Part shown: in pieces, positions 25,571 through 34,339 of the stretch
Layout of the letters: every line of letters starts with the position of its first letter
Numbering within the stretch: the first letter of the stretch is position 1
Source of the DNA: JBFMFH01 sp040752275
GTDB taxonomy: Bacteria > Acidobacteriota > Vicinamibacteria > Vicinamibacterales > JAKQTR01
Length of the DNA stretch: 53,845 nucleotides
Reading direction: 5' to 3'
Assembly: GCA_040752275.1 (NCBI GenBank)
Contig: JBFMFH010000113.1
Location: 1 to 53,845 of the forward strand
The notes under the pieces: model-generated
What the model saw: the letters and a program-made list of their open reading frames with translations, nothing else
Databases searched by the model: none
Told to the model about the DNA's origin: nothing
Made by a program: the position numbers and the translations under genes

Positions 25571-25702
25571 GCCCGTCCTCCCTGCGTTCCGCGAGCGCGA
25601 GTGTAGCACCCCGATCGCCGGTTTTCCGCTACACTTCCTCAGGCCGTGGTACAAGGGTGCCCCGGAGACACGGTCCCGGGAGGCTGACGAAAGGATGTTT
25701 CA

Positions 25703-26287
25703 ATGCGACGAATCGTCATCGCCCTGGTTCTCGTCGTCACGGCTGTCGCCGCGGCGATCCTGTTCTGGCGGGCCGGCCCCCCCGAGTCGACCGTCACCGT
25801 GGCGTCGTCGGTGGACTCGATCCGGCAGATCGGGGAACTCTCGGTCCTGAGGGCCTCGGTCAAGGAGATCGTCACGTCGGAGATCGGCGAGGCCAGCTGG
25901 ATCAAGACGCCGGGCAAGCTCGCCATCATCGTCCACTTCGACATCCAGTACAAGTACGACCTCCACAAGGCGCGGATCGCCGCTGGTAGCCGTGCCGATG
26001 GCACACGCTACTGCATGATCCACCTTCCGAAGCACGAATTCGAGGTGGCGACTCGTGGCATCCGCTTCTACGACGAGCAGGACGGCACCTGGCTCGGCTT
26101 CACCCAGAAGACCCCGCCGGACGAGAAGACGCGGGCGCTCGAGGCGGCGCGGGCCCAGGCCGAGGTCCAGGCCAGGGAGTTCCTCGGCGACCTCGACGGT
26201 GAGATCCGGGCCTCGGCGCGCACGACGATGGAGCAGATTGCGAGAGCCTTCGGCTTCAGCGATATCACCGTCGAGTTCGAGGGCTGA
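25703..26287 (+). CDS. DUF4230 domain protein with N-terminal membrane anchor
   Basis: A 194-residue protein with one N-terminal transmembrane helix (residues 4-22) and a DUF4230 domain over most of the rest. Motifs visible include IREIGELS-like text (IRQIGELSVLRASVKEIV), KLAIIVHFDIQYKYDLHKA, and a C-terminal helix in which EAARAQAEVQAREFLGDLD runs toward GFSDITVEFEG. The family has no established function; members are membrane-anchored with the domain outside the cytoplasm. No operon partner is clear. Confidence 0.78.
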   Translation: MRRIVIALVLVVTAVAAAILFWRAGPPESTVTVASSVDSIRQIGELSVLRASVKEIVTSEIGEASWIKTPGKLAIIVHFDIQYKYDLHKARIAAGSRADGTRYCMIHLPKHEFEVATRGIRFYDEQDGTWLGFTQKTPPDEKTRALEAARAQAEVQAREFLGDLDGEIRASARTTMEQIARAFGFSDITVEFEG

Positions 26288-26449
26288 CCCGGCGGCGCGG
26301 CGAATCGAAACCGCTGGTGCCGGCGCGAACAGGGAGCGAAGGCCGCGTCGTTGTCACTTGACATCCTTCCGATCCCGGCCGAGATTGTGCGTACCAGCTC
26401 TTTCGCCGCCTCCATCTTCCGAAGATCCGTCTAGTCGCGGGAGGACGCC

Positions 26450-27580
26450 ATGCACGTCCGCTGGCCGCACATCAACGTCCGGGTGTTCACGGTACTGGTC
26501 TTCGTCAGTCTTCCCCTCATGGCCGTGGCCGCGGTCATGGTCCTGGGCGTCGGGCAGGCGCAACTGCGCGACGACTACGGCCTTCAGCTCACCCAGGTCG
26601 CGGAGCACACGGCGTCGGCCATCGACGCGTACGTGTTCCGGCGCGTGCTCGATGTCGCGGTCATCGCCCGATCGCCCATCGTGCGGGCCGCGGCGGCGAG
26701 ATCCTCCAGCATGCCGGCCGACGCCTCGACGATCCGGGCCGCCGACCAGGCCTGGATCGCCACCCCCGCGGCGGAAGCCGAGCGGCTGGGTATCACCGGC
26801 GAGGCCGCCTCAGAGTACCTGCGCGATATCGTCACGGGAGACCCCGCGTACCGCGAGATCCTGCTGGCGGACCGCGAAGGCCGTCTGGTCGCGGCATCCG
26901 ACCTGCCGACCGACTACTACCAGGGGGACGAGGCGTGGTGGCGGGAGGCCTACGCGGACGGCCTGGCCGGCCGGCACCACGTCGGCGACGTCACCTGGGA
27001 CGAGAGTTCCCGGTCCTACGCGCTCGAGATTGCCGTGCCCGTTGTTCCCCGGGACGGCGGACGGCTCACCGGCGTCCTGAAGATCGCGGCCGACGCCCGG
27101 GAACTGCTGGCGGTTCCGGCGGGCCTGCGCATCGGAGAAACGGGCGAGGCCTGGCTCATCCGGCCCGACGGATCGATCGTCTACAGTCGCGTCGTGCCCG
27201 ATCCGAAAAGCCGCTTCTTTGCGGCCGATCTGATCCGGGAGCGTACAACCGCCACCGCCGGAGAGGCCTCCCCACAGGTCGGCATGCACTTCACGGCCCG
27301 AGCGTCGGACGGGCGAGAGTATCTTGTCGGTCTGGCTTCCAGCCAGCTCGGCCTCAGCTACCGGAACCTCAACTGGCTCGTGGCGGTGACGAGAGCCGAA
27401 GACGAGATGTTCGAACCGATGTCGTCGCAGCTCTGGCGCCTGCTGGGCGTCTTCGCGTCGATTGGTGCCGTGGTGCTGGTGATCGCGCTATGGTTCTCCA
27501 TCAGACTCGCCGCCCCTCCGATCGAGCCCGCCCTGCACATCTCGCAGCACCCGGAGGTTCCCCGGATCGACGAGGAGTGA
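26450..27580 (+). CDS. dCache-type membrane sensor lacking an output domain
   Basis: A 376-residue protein with GGGAGG before the ATG. Transmembrane helices at about 14-34 and 330-352 bracket a large extracytoplasmic region (about 35-325) of the double-Cache type, with LLADREGRLVAAS and GETGEAWLIRPDGSIVYS as the two PAS-like cores. Such domains bind small ligands and usually feed a histidine kinase, cyclase or chemoreceptor. Here only about 24 residues follow the last helix, so no output domain is present. Either a partner protein carries the signal or the gene has lost its output region. It lies 15 bp upstream of GH92, so the two may be co-expressed. Confidence 0.75.
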   Translation: MHVRWPHINVRVFTVLVFVSLPLMAVAAVMVLGVGQAQLRDDYGLQLTQVAEHTASAIDAYVFRRVLDVAVIARSPIVRAAAARSSSMPADASTIRAADQAWIATPAAEAERLGITGEAASEYLRDIVTGDPAYREILLADREGRLVAASDLPTDYYQGDEAWWREAYADGLAGRHHVGDVTWDESSRSYALEIAVPVVPRDGGRLTGVLKIAADARELLAVPAGLRIGETGEAWLIRPDGSIVYSRVVPDPKSRFFAADLIRERTTATAGEASPQVGMHFTARASDGREYLVGLASSQLGLSYRNLNWLVAVTRAEDEMFEPMSSQLWRLLGVFASIGAVVLVIALWFSIRLAAPPIEPALHISQHPEVPRIDEE

Positions 27581-27595
27581 GGACGTGGCCTGTTG

Positions 27596-29887
27596 ATGCT
27601 GTCGAGACGCGATCTGCTGAGAGGTGCCTGCGCGACCGGCGCGTGGCTGGCCGCAGGAGGATGGTCGGGAGCCCGGGAGCCGGCGGCTGCGGGGGACTCG
27701 CTCGTGGGGTTCGTCGACCCCTTCATCGGGACCGGCGGACACGGGCACACCTTTCCCGGCGCAGCCGTGCCGTCGGGCATGGTGCAGTTGAGCCCGGACT
27801 CGGGCAAGCAGGGATGGGACTGGTGCGCGGGGTATCACGCCTCGGACACCGAGCTTGCCGGCTTCACCCACACGCACCTGAGCGGTACGAGCGCCGGTGA
27901 TCTGTGCGACATCCTGGTCGTGCCGGTGCAAGCCGGCGAAGACATGCCCGAGGACCCGCGTTCGCTGTTCTCGCACGACAGGGAGAAGGCGTCTGCCGGC
28001 TACTACTCGGTCGATCTGCTCGCCCACGATATCAGGGCCGAGTTAACGGCGACGCGCCGAGCCGGGATCCATCGCTACTCCTTCCTGGGGCCCGCCGCCG
28101 GCCGGGCCCCAGGTGTCCTCGTCGACCTCGGCTTCGCCATCAACATGGACCGGCCGACAGAGACGCAGATCGCCATCGACGGTCCCGCCACGATTTCCGG
28201 ATACCGCTTCTCGACGGGATGGGCAAAGGACCAGCGGGTCTATTTCGTGGCGACGTTCTCGAGACCCATCAGGACCTGGCTCTTGGGCGGCGAGGGCAGC
28301 TACTCGGCCGACCGCCGCGAGGCGCGCGGCCGGAAGGTCAAGGGCCTGTTCCGGTTCCTGTTGCGCCCCGGCGAGCCGCTGCTGGTCAAGGTGGCTCTCT
28401 CGCCGGTCAGCGTGGAAGGGGCCCGCAAGAACATGGAGGCGGAAGGCGAGAGCCGCGAGTTCGACGGCTATCGGCGTGATGCCGAAGAGGCATGGGAACG
28501 GAAGCTCGCGCGGGTGCGGATCGAAACGCCGGACCGCGCCCGCAAGACGGTCTTCTACACCGCCATGTACCACGCGCTGCTCGCGCCGGCGTTGTTCTGC
28601 GACGTCGATCGCCGCTACCGCGGCCCCGACGGGCAGATCCACACGTCAGACACGTTTCAGAACCACACCGTCTTCTCGCTCTGGGACACCTTCCGCGCCC
28701 TGCACCCCCTGCTGACGATCATCCAGCCCGAACGGGTCGACTACCTCGTGCAGTCGATGATGGCCTTCGCCCGCGAGAGCGGGCTTCTGCCGGTCTGGCC
28801 CCTCTGGGGCAACGAGACCGACGCAACAATCGGCTACCACGCCGTTCCCGTCATCCTGGACGCGATCCAGAAGGGACTGACGCGGGTCGGACTGGGCGAG
28901 GTCCTCGATGTCATGAAGCGGAGCGCTCTCCAGGACGCTCACGGTTTGATGTGGCTCAAGGGCGACAAGACACCCGGCTACATTCCGGCGGATCAGGAGA
29001 AGGGGGCCGTCTCGAAGCTTCTCGAGTACGCCTACGACGACTGGTGCCTGGCGCAACTGGCGGGCAAGCTCGAGCGAGCCTCGGACCGGCGGCAATTCGA
29101 GGCACGTGCCGCCTTCTATCGGAACGTATTCGATCCGTCGGTCGGGTTCATGCGCGGGCGGCTGGCCGGCGGCGGCTGGCGGGCGCCGTTCTCGCCCACC
29201 TCCTCCGGGGTCGGGCAGGACGACTTCACGGAGGGCAACGCGTGGCAGTACACCTGGTTCGTGCCTCACGACGTCCAGGGCCTGATAGACCTGATCGGGG
29301 GCCGGACGGCGTTCGTGAAGAAGCTGGATGCGTTCTTCGAACAGTCTCCCGATGTCGAAGGCACGAGCGCGTCGCCAGACACCTCCGGCATGATCGGCCA
29401 GTACGCGCACGGCCATGAGCCGAGCCACCACGTGGCATACCTCTACGCGTACGCCGGCGCACCGTGGAAGACGGCGGCCCGCGTGCGCCAGATCATGACC
29501 GCGCTGTATGGAACGGGGCCCGAGGGCTTGTGTAGCCACGAGAACTGCGGCCAGCTCTCGGCCTGGTACATCCTCTCGGCGCTCGGCTTCTACCCGGTGA
29601 ATCCGGCGGAGGGCGTCTACGTGCTGGGAACGCCGAACGTGGAACGGGCCGAAATCGACGTGGGCGGGGGACACACGTTCACGATCGAGGCGCAGGGGCT
29701 CTCGGACGCCAACCTCTACGTGCAGGGCGTGACGCTGAACGGCAGGCCGCTCGACCGGTGCTGGTTCAGACACGAGGACCTTGCGTCGGGCGGAAGCCTT
29801 CGCTTCACGATGGGCCCCGAGCCGAACACGGCGTGGGCCAGCGGGCCGGAGGCGGCCCCGCCGGCAGGACACGCCTTCGGCCCGTGA
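27596..29887 (+). CDS. GH92 family glycosidase (putative alpha-mannosidase), Tat-exported
   Basis: A 763-residue protein. The N-terminus SRRDLLRGACATGAWLAAGGW is a twin-arginine signal. The GH92 fold follows, with the hallmark opening VDPFIGTGGHGHTFPGAAVPSGMVQLSPDS, a second block GFTHTHLSGTSAGDL, and the catalytic domain containing SLWDTFRALHPLLTI, GNAWQYTWFVPHDVQGL and GLCSHENCGQLSAWYILSALGFYP. GH92 enzymes are calcium-dependent exo-alpha-mannosidases acting on mannans or N-glycans. Length is normal. A TTG just before the ATG is an alternative start, and the only purine-rich sequence upstream (GAGGAGTGAGGA) is somewhat far from both. Confidence 0.9.
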   Translation: MLSRRDLLRGACATGAWLAAGGWSGAREPAAAGDSLVGFVDPFIGTGGHGHTFPGAAVPSGMVQLSPDSGKQGWDWCAGYHASDTELAGFTHTHLSGTSAGDLCDILVVPVQAGEDMPEDPRSLFSHDREKASAGYYSVDLLAHDIRAELTATRRAGIHRYSFLGPAAGRAPGVLVDLGFAINMDRPTETQIAIDGPATISGYRFSTGWAKDQRVYFVATFSRPIRTWLLGGEGSYSADRREARGRKVKGLFRFLLRPGEPLLVKVALSPVSVEGARKNMEAEGESREFDGYRRDAEEAWERKLARVRIETPDRARKTVFYTAMYHALLAPALFCDVDRRYRGPDGQIHTSDTFQNHTVFSLWDTFRALHPLLTIIQPERVDYLVQSMMAFARESGLLPVWPLWGNETDATIGYHAVPVILDAIQKGLTRVGLGEVLDVMKRSALQDAHGLMWLKGDKTPGYIPADQEKGAVSKLLEYAYDDWCLAQLAGKLERASDRRQFEARAAFYRNVFDPSVGFMRGRLAGGGWRAPFSPTSSGVGQDDFTEGNAWQYTWFVPHDVQGLIDLIGGRTAFVKKLDAFFEQSPDVEGTSASPDTSGMIGQYAHGHEPSHHVAYLYAYAGAPWKTAARVRQIMTALYGTGPEGLCSHENCGQLSAWYILSALGFYPVNPAEGVYVLGTPNVERAEIDVGGGHTFTIEAQGLSDANLYVQGVTLNGRPLDRCWFRHEDLASGGSLRFTMGPEPNTAWASGPEAAPPAGHAFGP

Positions 29888-29911
29888 CGGGCCGCTGGAC
29901 GCCGGCCGGTC

Positions 29912-29932
29912 TCCTGACTCCTGACTCCTGAC
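29912..29932. repeat. Heptanucleotide tandem repeat, TCCTGAC, 3 units
   Basis: Three exact TCCTGAC units end at the stop codon of the kinase remnant on the minus strand and lie 25 bp after the GH92 stop. This is a fourth unit sequence with the same 7-bp period. Confidence 0.9.
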
Positions 29933-30535
29933 TACTCCCTCCCCATCCCGTGCGCTTCGTCCGTCGTGGCCGGCTCGATGATGATCGCGGCGATCGTCAG
30001 GATGGCGGCCGCCGCCAGGGCAAGACCCGCCCCGAGCGGGTGGGCGTCCGACACCGCCAGTCCGGCCAGCGCGTACACGATACCGAAGACGACACCGAGC
30101 CGCTTGAGCCAGCCTGCCGAGCGCCGGAGCTGACGCGGCATGATCGCGGGTGTCTGCCGTTCGACGAACAGGAGGTTCATGCGCAGAGTCACATCGGCCA
30201 CGCCCATCGCCAGCAGGCCCAGGAACAGCGGATACCGGAAGGGCGGCCCGATCCAGGTGGCCAGCCACCAGGCCCCGATGACGCGTCGCCACGGTCCCAT
30301 CGCGCCAGTCGGCGGGTGATTCGCCCAGCAGATCGCCGGACAGGTTGGCGGCCGGGTTCTCGAGGAATCCGGCGGCCCCGTCGTGGGCGGCCAGCAAGGA
30401 CAGGACTTCGCGGGCGAGGGCGGCGTCCCCACCGGCCGCACGCTCGACGAAGGATCGACGAGCCTCGGGATCACGGGCGAGAGCCTCGTCGAATACCGCA
30501 CTCACACGGGCCCAGCGATCCCGGTCATCCGACAT
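29932..30535 (-). pseudogene. Ser/Thr kinase remnant: N-terminal regulatory module joined to a membrane segment
   Basis: The ATG at 30535 overlaps the end of the ECF sigma gene. The first 75 or so residues (RWARVSAVFDEALARDPEARR, GDAALAREVLSLLAAHDGA, FLENPA) match the N-terminal module that precedes the kinase domain in many acidobacterial Ser/Thr kinases. After about residue 76, where a kinase domain should begin, the frame becomes nonsense. Coding character continues in another frame from an ATG near 30303 and yields about 123 residues with hydrophobic helices (PPFRYPLFLGLLAMGVADVT, FGIVYALAGLAV, GLALAAAAILTIAAIIIEPA). The whole kinase domain is missing. I infer a deletion plus frameshift. 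Alternatively the second part is a small independent membrane protein. Confidence 0.65.
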
Positions 30536-31130
30536 GGGCAGCCGGTGCAGCAGGCGGCGGCGTCCCGCCGGACAGTTCGCGGTACAGCCAGGCTCTGGCC
30601 ACCGCCCATTCGCGCTTGACGGTTGCCGGCGACGATCCGAGGGCGACAGCCGTCTCCTCGACGGACATGCCCCCGAAGAAGCGGAACTCCACGATCCTCC
30701 CGGCGCGCTCGTTCAGGGCCGTGAGCCGGCCAAGGGCGCGATCGAGATCCACCACGTCGACGCCGGCCTGCTCGACGATGGCCAGCGCATCGTCGAACGT
30801 CACGCGAAGGTCGTGACCACCTCGCTTCCGGGCCCCGCGGGCGCGGGCGTGTTCGATCAGGATCTGGCGCATGGCGCGAGCCGCGATGCCGAGGAAGTGA
30901 GCCCGATTCTCGAACGAGAGGCCGGCGTCCTTGATGAGCCGCAGGTACGCCTCGTGGACCAGGGCAGTGGTCTGAAGCGTCCGGCCCGATCGCTCGCGTC
31001 GCATCTCTCGCGCGGCAACCCGCCGGAGTTCCCCGTAGACCAGCGGGAACAGTTCGTTGAACGCGGACCTGTCCCCGCCACGGACCGCCGCCAGCAACTC
31101 GGTCACCGAATGGTCTTTCGCGCCGGCCAT
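30525..31130 (-). CDS. ECF-type sigma-70 family RNA polymerase sigma factor
   Basis: A 201-residue sigma factor of the Sigma70_ECF group. Region 2 spans roughly residues 5-80 (SAFNELFPLVYGELRRVAAREMRRE, then TTALVHEAYLRL) and region 4 spans about 125-190 with the helix-turn-helix MSVEETAVALGSSPATVKREWAVARAWLYREL. Its last 11 bases overlap the start of the kinase remnant, an arrangement common in Acidobacteria where the kinase is thought to act with its sigma factor. With the kinase broken, this sigma factor may be orphaned. The ATG at 31130 has no clear ribosome site. Upstream lies a heptamer array. Confidence 0.88.
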   Translation of the reverse strand: MAGAKDHSVTELLAAVRGGDRSAFNELFPLVYGELRRVAAREMRRERSGRTLQTTALVHEAYLRLIKDAGLSFENRAHFLGIAARAMRQILIEHARARGARKRGGHDLRVTFDDALAIVEQAGVDVVDLDRALGRLTALNERAGRIVEFRFFGGMSVEETAVALGSSPATVKREWAVARAWLYRELSGGTPPPAAPAAHVG

Positions 31131-31174
31131 ACGACATCCACAATTGGGGTTTGCGGATTGGGGGTTGGTCCGCA

Positions 31175-31195
31175 CCCGAATCCCGAATCCCGAAT
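31175..31195. repeat. Heptanucleotide tandem repeat, CCCGAAT, 3 units
   Basis: Three exact CCCGAAT units sit 6 bp downstream of the aldehyde dehydrogenase stop, in the spacer leading to the ECF sigma gene. A degenerate ATTGGGG-rich stretch (31143-31168) lies beside it. The unit is identical to those at 24181 and 34280. Confidence 0.9.
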
Positions 31196-31201
31196 CCCGG
31201 C

Positions 31202-32635
31202 CTATGTCAGTTCCCGGTTGATGACGAGCAGCTTCGGCTCCGTCATCTCCTCGATCGCGTAGCGGGGACCCTCGCGGCCGCTGCCCGAGTCCTTCACCCC
31301 GCCATACGGCATGTGGTCGATCCGCCACGTCGGGACATCGTTGATGATGAGGCCGCCCACCTCGATCCGATCGAATGCCGCCAGCGTGTGCTCGAGATCC
31401 GACGTGAACAGCCCCGCCTGGAGGCCGTACCTCGACCGGTTGACGGCCTCGACCACCGCGTCGAAGTCGGTGAAACGATACAGGCCCACGACAGGCGCGA
31501 ACACTTCCTGGGCGCAGACCTTGGCTGCTTCGGGAACGTCCGCGAGGACGGTCGCCGCATAGACCGAGCGGCTGACCCGCCGGCCGCCAGTGAGCACGCG
31601 CCCGCCGGCCGAGACCGCCTCCTTCACCCAGGCCTCGATGCGGTCGACCTCGCCGGCGTCGATCATCGGGCCGACATCCGTCCTTGGATCGAGAGGGTCA
31701 CCGACAACGAGCGACTCCACGGCAGCGACGAGCCCCGAGGCGAACTCCTCGTACATGCGGTCGTGCACGAACACCCGCTGGACGGCAATGCAGCTCTGGC
31801 CCGCGTACGCGAAGCCTCCTGCCGCGACGCGGCGGACGGCGTACGCGACATTCGCCGTCGCGTCCACGATGACGCCGGCGTTGCCGCCGAGTTCGAGGAT
31901 GACCCGTTTCTTTCCAGCTCTGGCCTTCATGCTCCATCCCACCGACGACGAGCCGGTGAAGGTCAGGAGCTTGTAGCGATCGTCGGTGACCAGCCGGTCG
32001 CCCAAATCGCGCGGCATGGGAAGCACGCTCAGCGCACCCTTCGGCAACCCGGCCTCATCGAGCACGCTGGCGAGGAACAGCGCCGACAGCGGGGTCTTGG
32101 TCGCCGGCTTGACCACGATGGTGTTGCCCGCGGCCAGGGCGGGGGCAATCTTGTGCGCCGTGAGATTCAGGGGGAAATTGAACGGCGAGATGCCGGCGAC
32201 CGGTCCGAGCGGGAAGCGCCGGACGATGGCGAGTCGGCCCTTGCCGTGGGGCGCCAGGTCCATCGGGACGACCTCGCCGCCCAGCCGGCGTGCTTCCTCC
32301 GACGCCACGTGGAGGGTCATGGCCGCCCGATCGACCTCTGTGAGCGCGTCCCGAATCGGTTTACCGGCCTCGCCGGCGAGCGCGAGGCCAATCTCCTCCC
32401 GCCGCGCCGCCAGGCCGGCCGACGCCCTCGCCAGGATCCCCGCGCGGGCGAAGGCCGGGAGGTCGCGCATGACGGGCGCCGTACTCACCGCAGCCTGCGT
32501 GGCCCGCTCGCAAGCAGCCTCGTCAGCCAGCCACGTCGTCCCAACCAGGCCATCGTCGAACGGGTTGGTCACCCTCAGCGGGGCGGCCGAGCGCGACCAC
32601 CGGCCGGCCAGATAGAAGGGGTACTCCGTCGCCAT
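31202..32635 (-). CDS. NAD(P)-dependent aldehyde dehydrogenase
   Basis: A 477-residue member of the aldehyde dehydrogenase superfamily, which oxidises aldehydes to acids. The ATG at 32635 follows AGGGAGA and is preferred over an in-frame start 23 codons upstream. The oxyanion-hole asparagine is N154 (PFNFPLNLT), the cofactor-binding turn is FTGSSSVG (226-233), the general base is E248 (LELGGN) and the nucleophile is C282 (AGQSCIAVQR). It resembles lactaldehyde or glyceraldehyde-type dehydrogenases of the superfamily, but the substrate is not certain. It is transcribed away from the iron-sulfur carrier gene. Confidence 0.9.
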   Translation of the reverse strand: MATEYPFYLAGRWSRSAAPLRVTNPFDDGLVGTTWLADEAACERATQAAVSTAPVMRDLPAFARAGILARASAGLAARREEIGLALAGEAGKPIRDALTEVDRAAMTLHVASEEARRLGGEVVPMDLAPHGKGRLAIVRRFPLGPVAGISPFNFPLNLTAHKIAPALAAGNTIVVKPATKTPLSALFLASVLDEAGLPKGALSVLPMPRDLGDRLVTDDRYKLLTFTGSSSVGWSMKARAGKKRVILELGGNAGVIVDATANVAYAVRRVAAGGFAYAGQSCIAVQRVFVHDRMYEEFASGLVAAVESLVVGDPLDPRTDVGPMIDAGEVDRIEAWVKEAVSAGGRVLTGGRRVSRSVYAATVLADVPEAAKVCAQEVFAPVVGLYRFTDFDAVVEAVNRSRYGLQAGLFTSDLEHTLAAFDRIEVGGLIINDVPTWRIDHMPYGGVKDSGSGREGPRYAIEEMTEPKLLVINRELT

Positions 32636-32765
32636 GGGGCGTCTCCCTGTCGGGACCGGATCCCGGCCACCGCCGGGGGCGTCTAATTGGCTGTACGATA
32701 ACATGATACGGCCGATCCAGCCGGGCAGAGGACCAGGAATCGCGACCTGAGCACCCGTCCGCCGC

Positions 32766-32774
32766 TGGTATAAT
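32766..32774 (+). promoter_or_regulatory. Extended -10 promoter (TGGTATAAT)
   Basis: A perfect TATAAT (32769-32774) with TG one base upstream forms an extended -10 element, 52 bp before the iron-sulfur carrier ATG. The -35 region (CCTGAG) is poor, which is usual for extended -10 promoters. The leader contains CTCTAGAACG, matching part of the dispersed repeat core. Confidence 0.6.
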
Positions 32775-32825
32775 CGAACAGGACCGCCCCTCTAGAACGC
32801 AAGCGTGGTGAAGGAGCCCCAGAGT

Positions 32826-33173
32826 ATGAGCGACGTGTCAACGATGACCATGATCAACGTCTCGGCGTCGGCCGCCGCGAAGATCCAGGAGTTGCTGGCC
32901 GAAGAGCAGAAGCCCGAGAGCGGCCTCCGCGTGTTCGTACAGGGAGGCGGCTGTTCGGGGTTCCAGTACGGCCTGATGATTGAAGAGAGCGCTGGCCCGA
33001 GCGACCAGGCGTTCGAGTCGAACGGTGTGAAGCTGTTCGTGGATCCCATCAGCGCGCGCTACCTGCAGGGGGCCGAGGTCGACTTCGTCGACAGCGTGAC
33101 TGGCGGCGGATTCACCATTCGCAATCCGAACGCGAAGTCGACCTGCGGCTGCGGCTCGTCGTTTAGTGCGTAG
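32826..33173 (+). CDS. Iron-sulfur cluster carrier, IscA/ErpA/HesB family
   Basis: A 115-residue A-type carrier that holds and delivers iron-sulfur clusters to apo-proteins. The three cluster ligands are present: C43 in GGGCSGFQYG, and C107 and C109 in the C-terminal CGCGSSF. The ATG at 32826 follows AAGGAG; an upstream GTG at 32805 is less likely. It is next to the Fur-rubrerythrin gene 69 bp downstream and may share iron or oxidative-stress control with it. The several iron-sulfur and heme proteins at the end of the window need such carriers, but no direct link is visible. Confidence 0.92.
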   Translation: MSDVSTMTMINVSASAAAKIQELLAEEQKPESGLRVFVQGGGCSGFQYGLMIEESAGPSDQAFESNGVKLFVDPISARYLQGAEVDFVDSVTGGGFTIRNPNAKSTCGCGSSFSA

Positions 33174-33242
33174 CGGGCTACGCCCGGGTCAGGCGGCCCG
33201 AGCCGCCGAGGACGTCTGACCAGACCGGAGGAGGCTCGTCTG

Positions 33243-34265
33243 ATGCCGCCGGCCGCCGAATCCGTCATCGAGGACGTGACCCGCCTGCGCCCGGCGGGCG
33301 GGAAACGCTCCTCGAAACGGGAGCGGATCCTCAGCGTCTTTCTCAGCCACGAGGGACATCTGAGCGCCGATGACCTCGTGGATCTGATCCGGCGGGACGA
33401 TCATCGGATCAGCCGCGCAACCGTCTACCGCACCCTGCAGTGGATGGTGGACGCCGGTATTGCGCGCAAGGTGGACTTCGGCGAGGGCCGGTTCCGCTTC
33501 GAGCACTCGTACCGGCATCCCCGCCACTTCCACCTCATCTGCAAGAGCTGCAACCGGTCGCTCGAGTTCCTGAGTTCCGACATCGAGGCCCTGATCGAGG
33601 AGGTCGCGTCGGCGCGGAGCTTCTCGCCGCGGCAGAGCGTGCTGCAGATCTACGGAACGTGCGATGCCTGCCGGACCGGGAGAGCACCGGCGCCAGAGCC
33701 CGTCACCAGCGAACTCGTGTTCGCGCGCGATGCCCTGCGCATCGCCATTGCCACCGAACGCAGCGGCCTCGAGTTCTACTCGCGGGCGGCGAGAATGACC
33801 GGCAACGCCCGCGGCCGCCGGGTGTTCCAGAAGCTGGCCGACGAGGAGCGCGACCATCTGTCGACCCTCGAGAACCGCTACCAGAAGCTCCTCGCGCAGG
33901 AACCCGAGCTCGAGTCGAGGCCGACATTCCTGTTCTTCAAGGGGGCGGCCAACGGCCTGTTCGCCGAGGCGGCCGATGAGATCGCGCGCGGAGTCGACGA
34001 CAGACAGGCCCTGAAGATCGGCATCAGGTGCGAGCGAGCCTCGCATCGCTTCTTCAAACGTTATGGCGAGCGGTTCGAGGACTCCGAGGGCAAACGGATC
34101 TTCCTGGAGTTCGCCGACGAGGAACGGGCGCACCTGGACCTCCTCCTGCGCGAGCACATCGCGCTGGCCAGACGCCGGCAACCGGCGGCGCGCGGCCGGG
34201 CCGCGAGTAGGCCGCAGGGCCGGACGGCGTCCCATCCGTCGACCCGCCGCGCACGGGCCCGGTGA
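33243..34265 (+). CDS. Fur-family repressor fused to a rubrerythrin/ferritin-like diiron domain
   Basis: A 340-residue fusion. Residues 20-150 are a Fur/PerR-type regulator: winged helix with recognition helix RISRATVYRTLQWM (55-68), metal-binding HPRHFHLICKSC (92-103), and two CxxC pairs (C100/C103 and C140/C143) for structural zinc. Residues 155-310 are a ferritin-like four-helix bundle with the rubrerythrin pattern: E172, DEERDH (E201/E202, H205), E264 and DEERAH (E293/E294, H297), enough ligands for a diiron site. The tail is Arg/Ala-rich. I infer a peroxide- or iron-responsive repressor with its own diiron sensing or scavenging module. GGAGGAGGC lies before the ATG. The rubredoxin domain of classical rubrerythrin is absent. 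A PHP-domain gene follows after a heptamer array. Confidence 0.85.
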   Translation: MPPAAESVIEDVTRLRPAGGKRSSKRERILSVFLSHEGHLSADDLVDLIRRDDHRISRATVYRTLQWMVDAGIARKVDFGEGRFRFEHSYRHPRHFHLICKSCNRSLEFLSSDIEALIEEVASARSFSPRQSVLQIYGTCDACRTGRAPAPEPVTSELVFARDALRIAIATERSGLEFYSRAARMTGNARGRRVFQKLADEERDHLSTLENRYQKLLAQEPELESRPTFLFFKGAANGLFAEAADEIARGVDDRQALKIGIRCERASHRFFKRYGERFEDSEGKRIFLEFADEERAHLDLLLREHIALARRRQPAARGRAASRPQGRTASHPSTRRARAR

Positions 34266-34279
34266 GTGCGCCAGCACGG

Positions 34280-34339
34280 CCCGAATCCCGAACGCCGAAT
34301 CCCGAATCCCGAATCCCGAATCCCGAATCCCGAATCCCG
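34280..34339. repeat. Heptanucleotide tandem repeat, CCCGAAT, 8 units plus a partial unit
   Basis: Eight 7-bp units, six exact CCCGAAT and two variants (CCCGAAC, GCCGAAT), end directly at the PHP-domain ATG. Because three units make 21 bp, the array has no stop in any frame used here. A GTG at 34262 overlapping the Fur stop could extend the PHP protein in frame through the repeats as NPESRIP heptads. No ribosome site is found before either start. Confidence 0.92.

Noticed and set aside
32785..32800. Third copy of the CTAG dispersed repeat in the iron-sulfur carrier leader
   Set aside because: Only about 10 bp (CTCTAGAACG) match the core, without the 11-bp units or palindrome. This may be chance.
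34280..34339. CRISPR array
   Set aside because: The units are 7 bp with no spacers between them, so this is a simple tandem repeat. No cas genes are present.
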